64,000 bases of DNA from Nevskia sp. (GTDB lineage: Bacteria; Pseudomonadota; Gammaproteobacteria; Nevskiales; Nevskiaceae): contig JAKFUK010000001.1 of the NCBI GenBank assembly GCA_021732745.1, positions 136,931 to 200,930 on the forward strand, read 5' to 3'. The notes below the pieces were generated by a model. That model ran no database searches and had not been told where the DNA came from. It was given only the letters and a program-made list of their open reading frames with translations. The position numbers were made by a program, and so were the translations under genes. Positions 46,539-55,712 of this stretch are shown here, one piece after another. Each line of letters opens with the position of its first letter. Within the stretch, counting starts at the first letter, position 1.

Positions 46539-47903
46539 ATGGCAGCGAATGACGAAGGATTGAGTCGCCCAGACCTCAATGACGTGGTCGTTCGCGGCGC
46601 CGTCTCACCCGGAATCCCGTCGGCACGCAGCGTCGACGATTACCTGGCGTTGGCCACACGCGAGAACACGCGCACGAGTTATGCGTCTGCGGTCAGGCAC
46701 TTCGAGATCGAGTGGGGCGGCCTGCTACCGGCGACGCCGGACAGCATTGCGCGATACCTCGCGGAATATGGCGATCGATTGGCGTCGAGCACGCTGCAAC
46801 ACCGGCTTTCGGCGCTGTCGCGGTGGCATCACGATCAAGGTTTTGCGGACCCAACCAAGCACGCACGGGTCCGTCAGGTCCTGCGTGGAATCCGAGTCTC
46901 GCAGCCAGTCGTCGTCAAACAAGCAAGACCGATTCAACTCGAGCACCTCGAAGCGTTCGATCGCGAATTCCGAATCCGGCTCGATACCGCCGAGGCCGGA
47001 GAGCGTCTCCGCCTGCTCCGAGACCATGCGCTCTTGCTGCTCGGCTTCTGGCGTGGATTCAGAAGCGATGAATTGGCGAGCCTGCTCATCGAGAACGTGA
47101 GCATCACGGCGGGTCAAGGGATGGTGTGCTACCTCGGGCACAGCAAAACTGACCGCCAAGCGCTCGGACATTCATTCGCCACACCCGCGCTGTCGAGGCT
47201 ATGTCCGGTCGCAGCCTGCCAAGCCTGGATTGCCGCCAGCGGCTGTGATGAGGGGCCGTTGTTTCGGCGAATCGATCAATGGGGAAATCTTGGCCAGGAG
47301 CCCCTGCACGTCGATAGCATCGCACCGTTGCTGCGGTCGATGCTGCTTCAAGCGGGTATCGCCCAGACCGAGACTTTCAGCACGCATTCCATGCGTCGAG
47401 GATTCGCCAATTGGGCGTCCGAAAACGGCTGGGATATCAAGCAGTTGATGGACTATGTCGGGTGGCGCGACATCAAATCAGCAATTCGCTACGTGGATGT
47501 TGCAACCACGGCTGCGCGTGATCGAATCGAAGCTGCGTTGGTCGCGCGCCCGATCCCGGCCACCGCGATCATCGTGAACGCTCTGGCTGGCCACCAACCC
47601 GTTCTGGAACCGCAGTCTGTTCGTCTTGAGTTGAAGATGAGTCTGAGTGCTCGTGGTGGATCTGCCAGCAAAGCTGAGACAGCTCGCCGTCGGATCGAAC
47701 AATGGTGCTTGAAGCCCCGCAAGCTGCGGCGACTCGATGACGATGGCTTGCGATACGAGGTTTCCGTATCGTTCAGCGATTCCGAGCCGCTTGAAGACAC
47801 GGTTTATCAGTTGCTGGACGACATGCACCGCATTGCCGAAGAGCGGCAATGCGGCTTGGAAGCTTCATTCCGGGATCGGGCAACCGATCGGTACTGGAAC
47901 TAG
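46539..47903 (+). CDS. Tyrosine recombinase (TnpI-like) of the Tn3-type element
   Basis: A 454-residue tyrosine recombinase that would resolve cointegrates made by TnpA. The N-terminal SAM-like core-binding domain covers about residues 27-130; catalytic residues are in RGFRSDEL (first Arg), HSMRRGF (His and second Arg) and IRYVDV with Tyr near residue 318. About 136 further residues follow the Tyr, far longer than in TnpI of Tn4430, and may be an extra DNA-binding or regulatory domain. It lies 21 bases before the tnpA gene on the same strand. Confidence 0.9.
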   Translation: MAANDEGLSRPDLNDVVVRGAVSPGIPSARSVDDYLALATRENTRTSYASAVRHFEIEWGGLLPATPDSIARYLAEYGDRLASSTLQHRLSALSRWHHDQGFADPTKHARVRQVLRGIRVSQPVVVKQARPIQLEHLEAFDREFRIRLDTAEAGERLRLLRDHALLLLGFWRGFRSDELASLLIENVSITAGQGMVCYLGHSKTDRQALGHSFATPALSRLCPVAACQAWIAASGCDEGPLFRRIDQWGNLGQEPLHVDSIAPLLRSMLLQAGIAQTETFSTHSMRRGFANWASENGWDIKQLMDYVGWRDIKSAIRYVDVATTAARDRIEAALVARPIPATAIIVNALAGHQPVLEPQSVRLELKMSLSARGGSASKAETARRRIEQWCLKPRKLRRLDDDGLRYEVSVSFSDSEPLEDTVYQLLDDMHRIAEERQCGLEASFRDRATDRYWN

Positions 47904-47924
47904 GCGACCGAGGGCAGTACGACC

Positions 47925-50906
47925 GTGACAGCAATCAGTGAAACCGCTTACCCACGATTGCTGCCGGAACCGAAGCCCCGCGAACTGAGCGAACGATTCA
48001 CCCCCACGGAAGAAGAGCTGGCTTGGGGACGGCGACACGCGGCAACCCCGCGCAAGCGAATCGGTCTGCTGATCCTGATGAAGTGCTCGCAGCGGCTCGG
48101 GTACTTTCCGGCTCTCCGTGATGTCCCCAGGGCATACGTCGATCATGTTACCCAAGCCGGTGGGCTGGCCCGCCCGCTGACTTCAGAAGAACTCAAGCGC
48201 GTTGAAGTCGCTGCAACGCGCAATGCCAATATCCGCCTTCTCCGCCGGCGAATGGACATCCGGCCGCTGGCCGGAACGGACGAATGGCTGAGGATTCAGG
48301 CCGAGAGGACCGCTCAAACCCACCATCAGATCGCGGATATCGTCAACGTGCTGCTGGAGGAGCTTGTCCATCACCGCTACGAGCTACCGGGTTTTTCAAC
48401 CTTGGTCCGAACCGCGAAATCAGCCCGCGATGTCGTCGATTCGGCGCACTACGACCTGATTGCCAAGAATCTCGACGCACGTATCCGCAAGAAAATCGAC
48501 GGGCTCTTCGAAACGCCTCGTGACGCGTCAACATCGGCATGGAATGCACTGAAGCAAGAGCCTGCCAAGCCCACCAATAGTGCCGTCCGCGAGTACCTGC
48601 ATCACATTCGAGACTTACAGAAGCTTGCCATCGACCTGCCGCCTGTCCGCATTCCGGTAGCCAAGCTTCGGTACTACCGAACACTTGCCCGTGCACAGAA
48701 TGCAGCTGAGATGGCGTCGATGAAGCCAAATAAGCGTTATGCGCTCGCCGTCATTCAGATTCGCTCCTGCCAGGCCAAGGCACTGGATGATGCTGCGGAC
48801 CTGTTCGTTCGCCTGTACGACCGACTTGAAAGCTCTGCCCGCAAGCGCCTTCATGATTACCAGCTTGATCGCGTGAAGGTCGTCGATCAGCTGGTTGCTC
48901 GATTCCACGACACCTTGCTTGCAACGCAGGTTGATGGCGATGCCGAGCGCCGGATCACCGCCATCGATTCAACCTTGGGTGACGACACCAAGTACCTCTT
49001 GGCTCTATGCGAGGAGCATCTTGCCTTCGCAAACCAGAACCATCTGCCATTCATGCTGAACGGCTATCCGGCCGTCAGGAGTCTGCTGCTCAACTGCCTT
49101 GAAATCATCAAGCCCCGGTCGACCAGCACGGTGAGAATCGTCGAAAAGCTGATCGGCGTGCTGGCGCTTCTCCGGCAATCGCGTGCCGAGGTGGTCTCGC
49201 TGGCGGAACTGAATGTCGACCTGAAGTCCGATCTCGCCTGGATGTCAGCGACTTGGCGAAAGTTGGTTTTTGGTTTACCAGCGGACGGGATGGTAGCGGG
49301 CACGGTCTATCGCAAATACTTTGAGCTTTCGATCCTGCAGCAGGTTCGCAATGATTTGCGGAGCGGCGATCTCTACATCGAGCGCGGCGAGAAGTACGAC
49401 GACTACCGCGAGCAGCTCGTTGACCGAGAAACCTTTGCGAACGAAGTGGGCGAATACGGCGAAGTCACCGGCATCAAGACGGAAGCAAAAGCGTTCGTCG
49501 ATCAGTTACGGGTGATGCTCACGGAACGCGCGTTGGCCGTCGACCGTGATTTCAAGGACAACGCCCATGCATCAATTATGGAAGGACGGCTATCGCTGCG
49601 GCGACTGGAAAAAACGACGGTACCCAAGGAGGCCGAGAAGCTTGATCTCATGATTCGAGAACGGCTGGAGCAGATCAGCATCCTCGATGTACTCATCGAT
49701 GTCGAACGCTGGCTCGACCTGCACCTGAGCTTCAAGCCGATCGCCGGCACCGAGAGTCGTCTCGATGATCTCCGGCGTCGTGTCGTAACCACGCTGTTTT
49801 GCTACGGCTGCAATCTCGGAGCCTCACAAACAAGTCGCTCTGTAAAGGGCATCAATCGCCGGCAACTCGGTTGGCTGAACCTGAAATACGTCACCGAAGA
49901 GGCGTTGGACAAGGCGATCGTGCAGGTCACCAATGCCTACGCGAAATTCGAGTTGCCGAATTACTGGGGTGGCGGCAAGACGGCTTCAGCAGATGGCACC
50001 AAATGGGATTTGTACGAACAGAACATGCTGTCGGAGTACCACATCCGGTACGGCGGATATGGCGGGATCGGTTACTACCATGTCTCCGACAAGTACATCG
50101 CGCTTTTCAGCAGGTTCATCCCGTGTGGCGTCTACGAAGGCGTTCACATCCTGGACGGTCTCCTTGACAACGAGTCGGAAATTCAACCCGACACGATTCA
50201 CGGCGACACGCACTCCCAGAACTACGCAGTTTTCGCGATCTCCTTCCTGCTCGGCATCAAGCTGATGCCTCGAATCCGCGGCATTCACAAGCTCAGCTTC
50301 TTCAGGCCGTCCGCCTCAACGAAGTACCGCAACATCGACGACCTGTTCGATGCCCCGATCAACTGGAAGCTGATCGAAGCACACTTCGATGACATGCTGC
50401 GCGTCGTCGTTTCGATCAAGCTCGGACGGATCACCGCGTCGACGATGCTGCGAAGGTTCGGAACCACAAGTCAGAAGAACCGCCTTTCGCAGGCTTTCCG
50501 AGAACTGGGAAAGGTGATCAGGACGCTGTTCCTGCTGGATTACGTCGCCGGCGCGGAGCTGCGGAAACTGATCAACGCTGCAACCAACAAAAGCGAATCA
50601 TTCAATAATTTCATCCAGTGGGTTTTCTTCGGCGGCGAGGGGATCATCCAGGAGAACGTCGCTCACGAGCAGCGGAAGCTGATCAAGTACAGCCACCTTG
50701 TCGCGAACATGGTCTGCCTGCGCAACGTCCAGAGCATGTCGGAGGTCATCCGTCAGCTTCGCGAAGAGGGGATGGAGATCACGCCCGAGATGCTGAGCTT
50801 CCTTTCGCCATACCGGACGTGGCACATCAACCGGTTTGGCGACTACGTGATGGATTTTGAACGGCCCTCAGCACCGATGAATCCTGACATCAAGATTTTT
50901 CAATAA
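47925..50906 (+). CDS. tnpA: Tn3-family transposase TnpA
   Basis: A 993-residue DDE transposase of the Tn3 family, the usual length. The C-terminal catalytic domain shows the first Asp in ASADGTKW (near residue 688), the second in IHGDTHSQ and the Glu in KSESFNNFIQW; the N-terminal part carries the family's DNA-binding domain. It ends 14 bases before the right inverted repeat. No frameshift or stop is seen, so it should be active. The start with GTG at 47925 overlaps no gene. Confidence 0.95.
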   Translation: MTAISETAYPRLLPEPKPRELSERFTPTEEELAWGRRHAATPRKRIGLLILMKCSQRLGYFPALRDVPRAYVDHVTQAGGLARPLTSEELKRVEVAATRNANIRLLRRRMDIRPLAGTDEWLRIQAERTAQTHHQIADIVNVLLEELVHHRYELPGFSTLVRTAKSARDVVDSAHYDLIAKNLDARIRKKIDGLFETPRDASTSAWNALKQEPAKPTNSAVREYLHHIRDLQKLAIDLPPVRIPVAKLRYYRTLARAQNAAEMASMKPNKRYALAVIQIRSCQAKALDDAADLFVRLYDRLESSARKRLHDYQLDRVKVVDQLVARFHDTLLATQVDGDAERRITAIDSTLGDDTKYLLALCEEHLAFANQNHLPFMLNGYPAVRSLLLNCLEIIKPRSTSTVRIVEKLIGVLALLRQSRAEVVSLAELNVDLKSDLAWMSATWRKLVFGLPADGMVAGTVYRKYFELSILQQVRNDLRSGDLYIERGEKYDDYREQLVDRETFANEVGEYGEVTGIKTEAKAFVDQLRVMLTERALAVDRDFKDNAHASIMEGRLSLRRLEKTTVPKEAEKLDLMIRERLEQISILDVLIDVERWLDLHLSFKPIAGTESRLDDLRRRVVTTLFCYGCNLGASQTSRSVKGINRRQLGWLNLKYVTEEALDKAIVQVTNAYAKFELPNYWGGGKTASADGTKWDLYEQNMLSEYHIRYGGYGGIGYYHVSDKYIALFSRFIPCGVYEGVHILDGLLDNESEIQPDTIHGDTHSQNYAVFAISFLLGIKLMPRIRGIHKLSFFRPSASTKYRNIDDLFDAPINWKLIEAHFDDMLRVVVSIKLGRITASTMLRRFGTTSQKNRLSQAFRELGKVIRTLFLLDYVAGAELRKLINAATNKSESFNNFIQWVFFGGEGIIQENVAHEQRKLIKYSHLVANMVCLRNVQSMSEVIRQLREEGMEITPEMLSFLSPYRTWHINRFGDYVMDFERPSAPMNPDIKIFQ

Positions 50907-50919
50907 ATTCAGTAATTTA

Positions 50920-50963
50920 CTTACTATTTTTGATAATTCCGTTCAGATCCCTGCCAAGCCCCC
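50920..50963. repeat. Right terminal inverted repeat of the Tn3-family element
   Basis: On the minus strand the sequence opens with GGGG, then CTTGGCAGGGATCTGA, and ends in an A+T-rich part with TAGTAAG, matching the form of Tn3-family ends (about 38-44 bp, GGGG start, TAAG end). It lies 14 bases after tnpA and exactly where the TonB receptor reading frame breaks. I did not find the matching left end in the window. Confidence 0.65.
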
Positions 50964-51301
50964 ACCTGCACGCGATTGCCGCCCAGACCGCGAATCGTGA
51001 AGCCGCTGCGCCCGAAGCGCGAGCCCTGATTGGGTACGCTGACCCCCGGCTCGTAGCGAACCAGATCGCCGATGTTCTCGACCACCTGCTGCTTGAGCTG
51101 GAAGGCGTCGATCACCGTCACCGTGGCCGGCACTTCCTCGAGCCTGCGCTCGTCCTTGCTGGCGCTGACCGTGACGGTGGCCAGCGTCGGCGGCGTGGCG
51201 GCCGGATCGGCGGCGGCGGTCGCGGCCAATTCCAGTTCCGCGCCGTTGGCCATGCCGGCGATGGCCAGAGCGCTCACGGCGCTCCACCTGCTCAAAACCA
51301 T
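50964..51301 (-). pseudogene. TonB-dependent receptor, 5' fragment interrupted by the Tn3-type element
   Basis: About 112 residues of a TonB-dependent outer-membrane receptor: signal peptide, a short linker, a TonB-box-like region (TVTVSASKDERRLEEVP) and the plug domain through TIRGLGGNRVQV. The frame then enters the transposon end and stops at 50924. The start at 51301 has an AGGAGA site. The barrel half (about 550 residues) should lie at the other end of the element, but I see none in the window. It was likely a haem or siderophore receptor, given the upstream Fur-box. Confidence 0.85.
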
Positions 51302-51492
51302 TGAATCTCTCCTTGCGGCATCGAATCGGAGTCTTCGCTGGCTGGCATCACTGCGCGCTGGCAACGGACGCTGTTGTTTTTTTGGGGTGGGCGGTCAACG
51401 ACCGGAGGGCTGCTCCGGCGGCGCTGCCTGCATCGCGACGTCGCGCTCGACGGTCTGCCGGGCCTCGGTTCGACTCGACTTCAGCATCGTGC

Positions 51493-52239
51493 TCAATGCA
51501 GCCTGCCCTGCGGCCGTACTGCCGCCGCCGACAGGCAGTTCCGGGCCAAGGCGTGGGCTTCGATCCAGTCCGCTAGTTCGTCCAGCGACCGGGCGATACC
51601 GACCGGGATCGGAATCGCCTCGATCACCTGCGCCGGTGTCTGGCCGTTGGCCACGGCCAGCGTGGGCACGCCGAGCCGCTGCGCAGCGAAGATCTCGAAC
51701 AATTCGTCGCTGACCACGAGATGCGAAGCCAGCGATTCGCGGCGACCGTTAATGTAGTTCTCGACCAGCCCGCTGCGCGCACGCCGGCAGATGCCGGTCG
51801 GCGGCGTGTAGACGGTGGTCACCGCTTCGGCCAGACCGAAGGCGCGGACCATGCGAGTCGCCACTTCGGGACCGTCGGTGGACACGAAATGCCACTCGGC
51901 GCCCAGACCGGTGATGCGTTCGATGATGGTCATCGCCTCCCGATGCAGCGGCGCGGCATAGCGGGCGTGGTCCACGTAGGCGGTCCAGTAGCGCTCGGCC
52001 AGAGCGGTCAGCGTGGCTGCGTCGTCATCACCGGCGATGTCGCGCAGGCATTCGGCCAGCGAGCGCTTGCGCAGCTCGGCACCGTCAAGCGTGTTGGGCC
52101 AGCGCCGCCCCCGCGATCGGGCCACAGCGTCCAGTGCCAGACTGACCCCGACGGCGCGGTTGACGAACAGGGATTCGATGTCGCACACGATGGCAAGCGG
52201 TTCGCTTGCGATCTGTGGCGTTCTGACGGTGGCGGACAT
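51493..52239 (-). CDS. HAD-superfamily-like protein
   Basis: A 248-residue protein with a HAD-like layout: a first strand ending AIVCDIESLF (DxE in place of the DxD motif), a helical cap, and EWHFVSTDG and LVVSDELFE in the later motif positions. The substitution of the second Asp by Glu weakens phosphatase activity, so a binding or other role is possible. It lies 67 bases downstream of a Fur-box-like sequence and just before the interrupted TonB receptor, which suggests an iron-uptake role. Confidence 0.65.
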   Translation of the reverse strand: MSATVRTPQIASEPLAIVCDIESLFVNRAVGVSLALDAVARSRGRRWPNTLDGAELRKRSLAECLRDIAGDDDAATLTALAERYWTAYVDHARYAAPLHREAMTIIERITGLGAEWHFVSTDGPEVATRMVRAFGLAEAVTTVYTPPTGICRRARSGLVENYINGRRESLASHLVVSDELFEIFAAQRLGVPTLAVANGQTPAQVIEAIPIPVGIARSLDELADWIEAHALARNCLSAAAVRPQGRLH

Positions 52240-52305
52240 GCACAGGCTCCGGATCGGGAAACGGGCTGGCTGTCACGCTGCGGCGGAACTGGCTGCAAGC
52301 ACTTT

Positions 52306-52324
52306 AATGCGAACGATTCGCGTT
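52306..52324. promoter_or_regulatory. Fur-box-like operator
   Basis: AATGCGAACGATTCGCGTT is a 19-base near-palindrome (two mismatches between half-sites) of the form AATGnnAnnnATTnnnATT seen in proteobacterial Fur boxes. It is upstream of the HAD-like gene and TonB receptor. Iron repression of this pair is inferred. Confidence 0.65.
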
Positions 52325-52361
52325 TGCAATCAATTCCGTTTTATCCATCTGCGACGCGGAA

Positions 52362-53552
52362 TCAGCGAATTCCCTGCACCGCCTGCTGCGCCAGCAAAGC
52401 CTTCACCGGCGCAAGCTTGTTGACCGCTTCCAGGCCAATACCCAGCACATCTCGCAAGCCCGGCAGCGCCGTGCCAAACCCGCGATACAGCGCATCGGTC
52501 AAGGCCAGCATTTCCAGATTCGCGGCCTTGCGGGCGCGGCTGTAGGCGGCGAGCGTCCGCGGCGAGGACCAGTCACGTCCGGCATCACGGGCAGCGGACA
52601 GGGTTTTGGTCAGCCGGGCGACATCGGCAAAACCGAGATTGGCCCCCTGCCCGGCCAGCGGATGAATGGCGTGCGCGGCGTCGCCGATCAGCACCAGACC
52701 GGGCCGGTGGTAGTCCTGCGCATGCAGCAGACGCAGCGGGAAAGCGATGCGCGGCGACACCGCGAGCACGTCGCCGAGCGCGTACTGGCTGGCTTCGCCC
52801 AGTGCTGCGCCGAACGCCGCATCGTCCATCGCCAGCAGTTCGGCAGCACGCGCGGTATCCGCCGACCAGACGATCGAATGACGACCATCTGCCTGCGGCA
52901 GAAATGCCAGCGGGCCGGTCGGCAGGAAACGCTGGAAAGCCGTGGCAGGTATTGCAGCGCTCATCGACAACTGGGCGACGATGGCGCGCTGCGCATAAGT
53001 CCAAGTGGTGGCGTCGATGCCGACCTGCTCGCGCAACGGCGAATCGGCCCCGTCGGCGGCCACCACCAGACGCGGCCGCAGGATTTCGCCGTTGCTCAGG
53101 CGCAGTTCGGCGCGCGCCTGATCGTCATCGGGCAACAGCAGGGCTTCGGCATCGACCCCCACCCGCGTCGGCAAGCTGCCGAGCCGCGCCCAGGCCGCCG
53201 ACAGGATCAGCCCCTGTTCGACGATCCAGCCGAGCGCGGTCTGGCCGCTGTCGGCAGCATCGAAACGCAAGCCGAGTTCGGCGGCGCGCTCCCAGACCTG
53301 CATGCGCGTGTACGGGCTGATCCGTGCGGCAGCCATCAGCGGCCAGACGCCGAGCGCATCGAGCAATTTCGCCGACGCTGGGGCAATGGCATAGACGCGG
53401 CTGTCGTAATGCGCGGCATCAAAGGCGGGCGGCGCCTTGCCTCGCTCGATCATGAGCACCGAAAAGCCGGCATCGCGCAGCGAAAGTGCTGCGACCACGC
53501 CCACCGGCCCGCCGCCGACCACGGCGATATCGCAGTGGCTGACCGCGCTCAT
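52362..53552 (-). CDS. UbiI/VisC-like FAD-dependent ubiquinone-biosynthesis hydroxylase
   Basis: A 396-residue FAD monooxygenase of the UbiH/COQ6 family that hydroxylates the aromatic ring of the ubiquinone precursor. GGGPVG opens the FAD domain, and the second FAD motif reads GDAAHAIHPLAGQGANLGFAD as in UbiI/UbiF-type members. The start at 53552 overlaps the ubiH gene by four bases; a longer upstream frame is unconserved. Which ring position it hydroxylates cannot be read from sequence. Confidence 0.88.
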   Translation of the reverse strand: MSAVSHCDIAVVGGGPVGVVAALSLRDAGFSVLMIERGKAPPAFDAAHYDSRVYAIAPASAKLLDALGVWPLMAAARISPYTRMQVWERAAELGLRFDAADSGQTALGWIVEQGLILSAAWARLGSLPTRVGVDAEALLLPDDDQARAELRLSNGEILRPRLVVAADGADSPLREQVGIDATTWTYAQRAIVAQLSMSAAIPATAFQRFLPTGPLAFLPQADGRHSIVWSADTARAAELLAMDDAAFGAALGEASQYALGDVLAVSPRIAFPLRLLHAQDYHRPGLVLIGDAAHAIHPLAGQGANLGFADVARLTKTLSAARDAGRDWSSPRTLAAYSRARKAANLEMLALTDALYRGFGTALPGLRDVLGIGLEAVNKLAPVKALLAQQAVQGIR

Positions 53553-54748
53553 GGCGACACCCCGGCAGCGTCGGCCGGCAAGCCCAGATGACCCAGATGC
53601 TGACGCAGCAGCGCGTCGCGGATCGGCGGAGTGAGACTGGCGGCCACCAGCCCCCAATGGCGTGCCTGCGCCAGGCCCGGCGTGCGATTGGAAAACGCGC
53701 GGACCAGCAGATCGGTGAACCCGGCCACCCGTTCGCGATCGCTGCGGCGGCTGGCGGCGTAGTCGTCGAGCAGGCGGCCGTCGCCGGGATCAGCGGCGGT
53801 GGCGACTCGCTCGGCCAGATTGGCGACATCGCGCAAGCCCAGGTTGAAGCCTTGCGCGGCGACCGGATGCAGGCTTTGCGCGGCGTTGCCGATCAGCACG
53901 CAGCGCGGGGCGGTGAGCGTTTCGCTGACGACCCGCGCCAGCGGCCAGGAACGGCGCGCACCCAGTGCCGTGAATCGGCCGAGCCGGCCGCCGAACACCT
54001 GCTGGGCGGCTTCGCGATAGCCGTCGTCGGACAGCACCATCATCGACTCGACATCCTCGCTGGGCACTGTCCAGACCAGCGACGCCGCGTCATCCGGCTT
54101 CGGAATCAGTGCCATCGGGCCGTCCGGCGTGAAGCGCTCGTAGGCCACGCCCTGATGAGGCCGCGACAGGCGCACCGCCGAAACGATGGCGTGCTGCTGG
54201 TAATCGCGGGTAACGGCTGCAATGCCGAGCAGTGCGCGGACGCTGGATTGCGCGCCATCGGCGGCGATCACCAGCCGTGCGCGCAGGTTTGAGCCATCGT
54301 CGATGCCGAGGCTGACGGCATCCGCTTCCTCGGTCAGCGCCACCACCCGCGCCGGCTGGATCAGGCGCAAGTTCGCGGCCTGCGTCATCGCCGCGGAAAG
54401 TGCCGCACCGATCGCCCGCAGCGGCACGTTGTAGCCCAGCGCGTCGAGACCGGCTTCGGCGGCATCGAAACGGGTGCTGCCGAAGCGGCCTTTTTCGGAA
54501 ATATGGGTGGCGAGGATCGCCTCGGCGTCCGGCCGCAGGGCATCCCAGACGCCGAAGGACGCCAGAATCCGCTGGCTGGCGTCATTCAGTGCGATGCAGC
54601 GCTCGTCCCAGCTCGGCAGGCTCAGCGGCGGCGCGGCAGCTTCGATCAGCACCACCTTGAGCGCGCTGCGCTTGAGCCGCACGGCAAGGCTGGCACCGAC
54701 CAGGCCGCCGCCGACGATGGCGATGTCGAATTCGGACATGGGTTTCAT
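53549..54748 (-). CDS. ubiH: 2-octaprenyl-6-methoxyphenol hydroxylase UbiH
   Basis: A 399-residue FAD monooxygenase. The N-terminal GGGLVGASLA motif and the UbiH-specific GNAAQSLHPVAAQGFNLGLRD (Asn and Gln replacing the Asp and His of the general GDAAH motif) identify it as UbiH. It follows the second DUF3667 gene with the stop and start adjacent (TGAATG), and overlaps the UbiI-like gene. An alternative ATG four codons in (MSEFD) would give the more usual N-terminus. Confidence 0.92.
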   Translation of the reverse strand: MKPMSEFDIAIVGGGLVGASLAVRLKRSALKVVLIEAAAPPLSLPSWDERCIALNDASQRILASFGVWDALRPDAEAILATHISEKGRFGSTRFDAAEAGLDALGYNVPLRAIGAALSAAMTQAANLRLIQPARVVALTEEADAVSLGIDDGSNLRARLVIAADGAQSSVRALLGIAAVTRDYQQHAIVSAVRLSRPHQGVAYERFTPDGPMALIPKPDDAASLVWTVPSEDVESMMVLSDDGYREAAQQVFGGRLGRFTALGARRSWPLARVVSETLTAPRCVLIGNAAQSLHPVAAQGFNLGLRDVANLAERVATAADPGDGRLLDDYAASRRSDRERVAGFTDLLVRAFSNRTPGLAQARHWGLVAASLTPPIRDALLRQHLGHLGLPADAAGVSP

Positions 54749-55711
54749 TCAGAGCAGCGCCAGAGGGACGAAGGTGGAGGCGGCCATCACCAGCCCGAGG
54801 GCGACGGCGTAGATGGTCAGCACCAGAAAGACGAATACGGCGGTGCCGTACCCGGTGCCGCCGTGGACGTGGCGCAGGGCGAACCAGAGGTAGATCGGGA
54901 TGATGAAGCCGAGCAGGTCGCCGAGCGCGTTGACCCCCGGTAGCTGGGTGATCAGCAGCGCCAGGAAGATGAAGGAATGGAAGTTCACCGCAAACAGCAG
55001 ATGCACGGCGTAGTTCGCGCCGCGACCGAGATAGCCGAGCTTGAGCATCGCCGCGAACAGCGGCATCAGGAAGAACATCGCCACCGGTGCCCAGGCGGTG
55101 AAGGTGTCGAGGATGCGTGCGCTCATCTCGTCGGCGGGAAGCGCCAGCAGGCTTTCGATGCGCGCCTTGATGCGCTGGTCGAACTCGGGATGGCCGGTAT
55201 CGATGTTCATGTCGCCGCGCGAGAAACCCGGCGGCGGTGCGGGCTGGGCATCCTTCGCCTCGGGGACCGGTGGTAATGGTGTCTCCGCGACGGTCACAGC
55301 CGCACGGTCCGCCTTGATCTCCGCCCTCGCCTTGTCCAGCTCGGCCTGATCGTCGGCGTTCAGTTCGAGAAAATCGGGGCCGGCGGCAAGGCCCAGCACG
55401 GCGAAGAACAGGATGCTCAGCGCCAGATACAGGCGCAGCGGCCGCACATAGCGCTGGCGGCGGCCGGCCACGTATTCGAGCGTCAACTTACCCGGCTTGA
55501 ACAGCAGCGAATGCAGCGTTCTCCAGAGCTGACCCTGCAAGGCGAAGGTCTGCTCGGCGAATTCGGCGAGGAAATGCCGGACCGTCGGCAGCTCGATCCG
55601 GGTTTCCTGACCGCAGACCGGGCAGTAGAAAACATCGGCCTGTGCGCCGCAGTTGCGGCAGTAGGCACCGTTGACCGGTGCGGGTGCCAGCAAGGGCCGT
55701 TCGCGAGCCAT
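54749..55711 (-). CDS. DUF3667-family membrane protein with N-terminal zinc ribbon (copy 2)
   Basis: A 320-residue protein with a zinc-ribbon of two Cys pairs at the N-terminus (CRNCG and CPVCGQ), then the family core RYVRPLRLYLALSILFF and several membrane helices in the C-terminal half. It is a neighbour and paralog of 55713-56570, one base apart. Its position within the pepP-ubiH operon hints at a membrane role but the function is unknown. Confidence 0.8.
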   Translation of the reverse strand: MARERPLLAPAPVNGAYCRNCGAQADVFYCPVCGQETRIELPTVRHFLAEFAEQTFALQGQLWRTLHSLLFKPGKLTLEYVAGRRQRYVRPLRLYLALSILFFAVLGLAAGPDFLELNADDQAELDKARAEIKADRAAVTVAETPLPPVPEAKDAQPAPPPGFSRGDMNIDTGHPEFDQRIKARIESLLALPADEMSARILDTFTAWAPVAMFFLMPLFAAMLKLGYLGRGANYAVHLLFAVNFHSFIFLALLITQLPGVNALGDLLGFIIPIYLWFALRHVHGGTGYGTAVFVFLVLTIYAVALGLVMAASTFVPLALL

Positions 55712-55712
55712 G

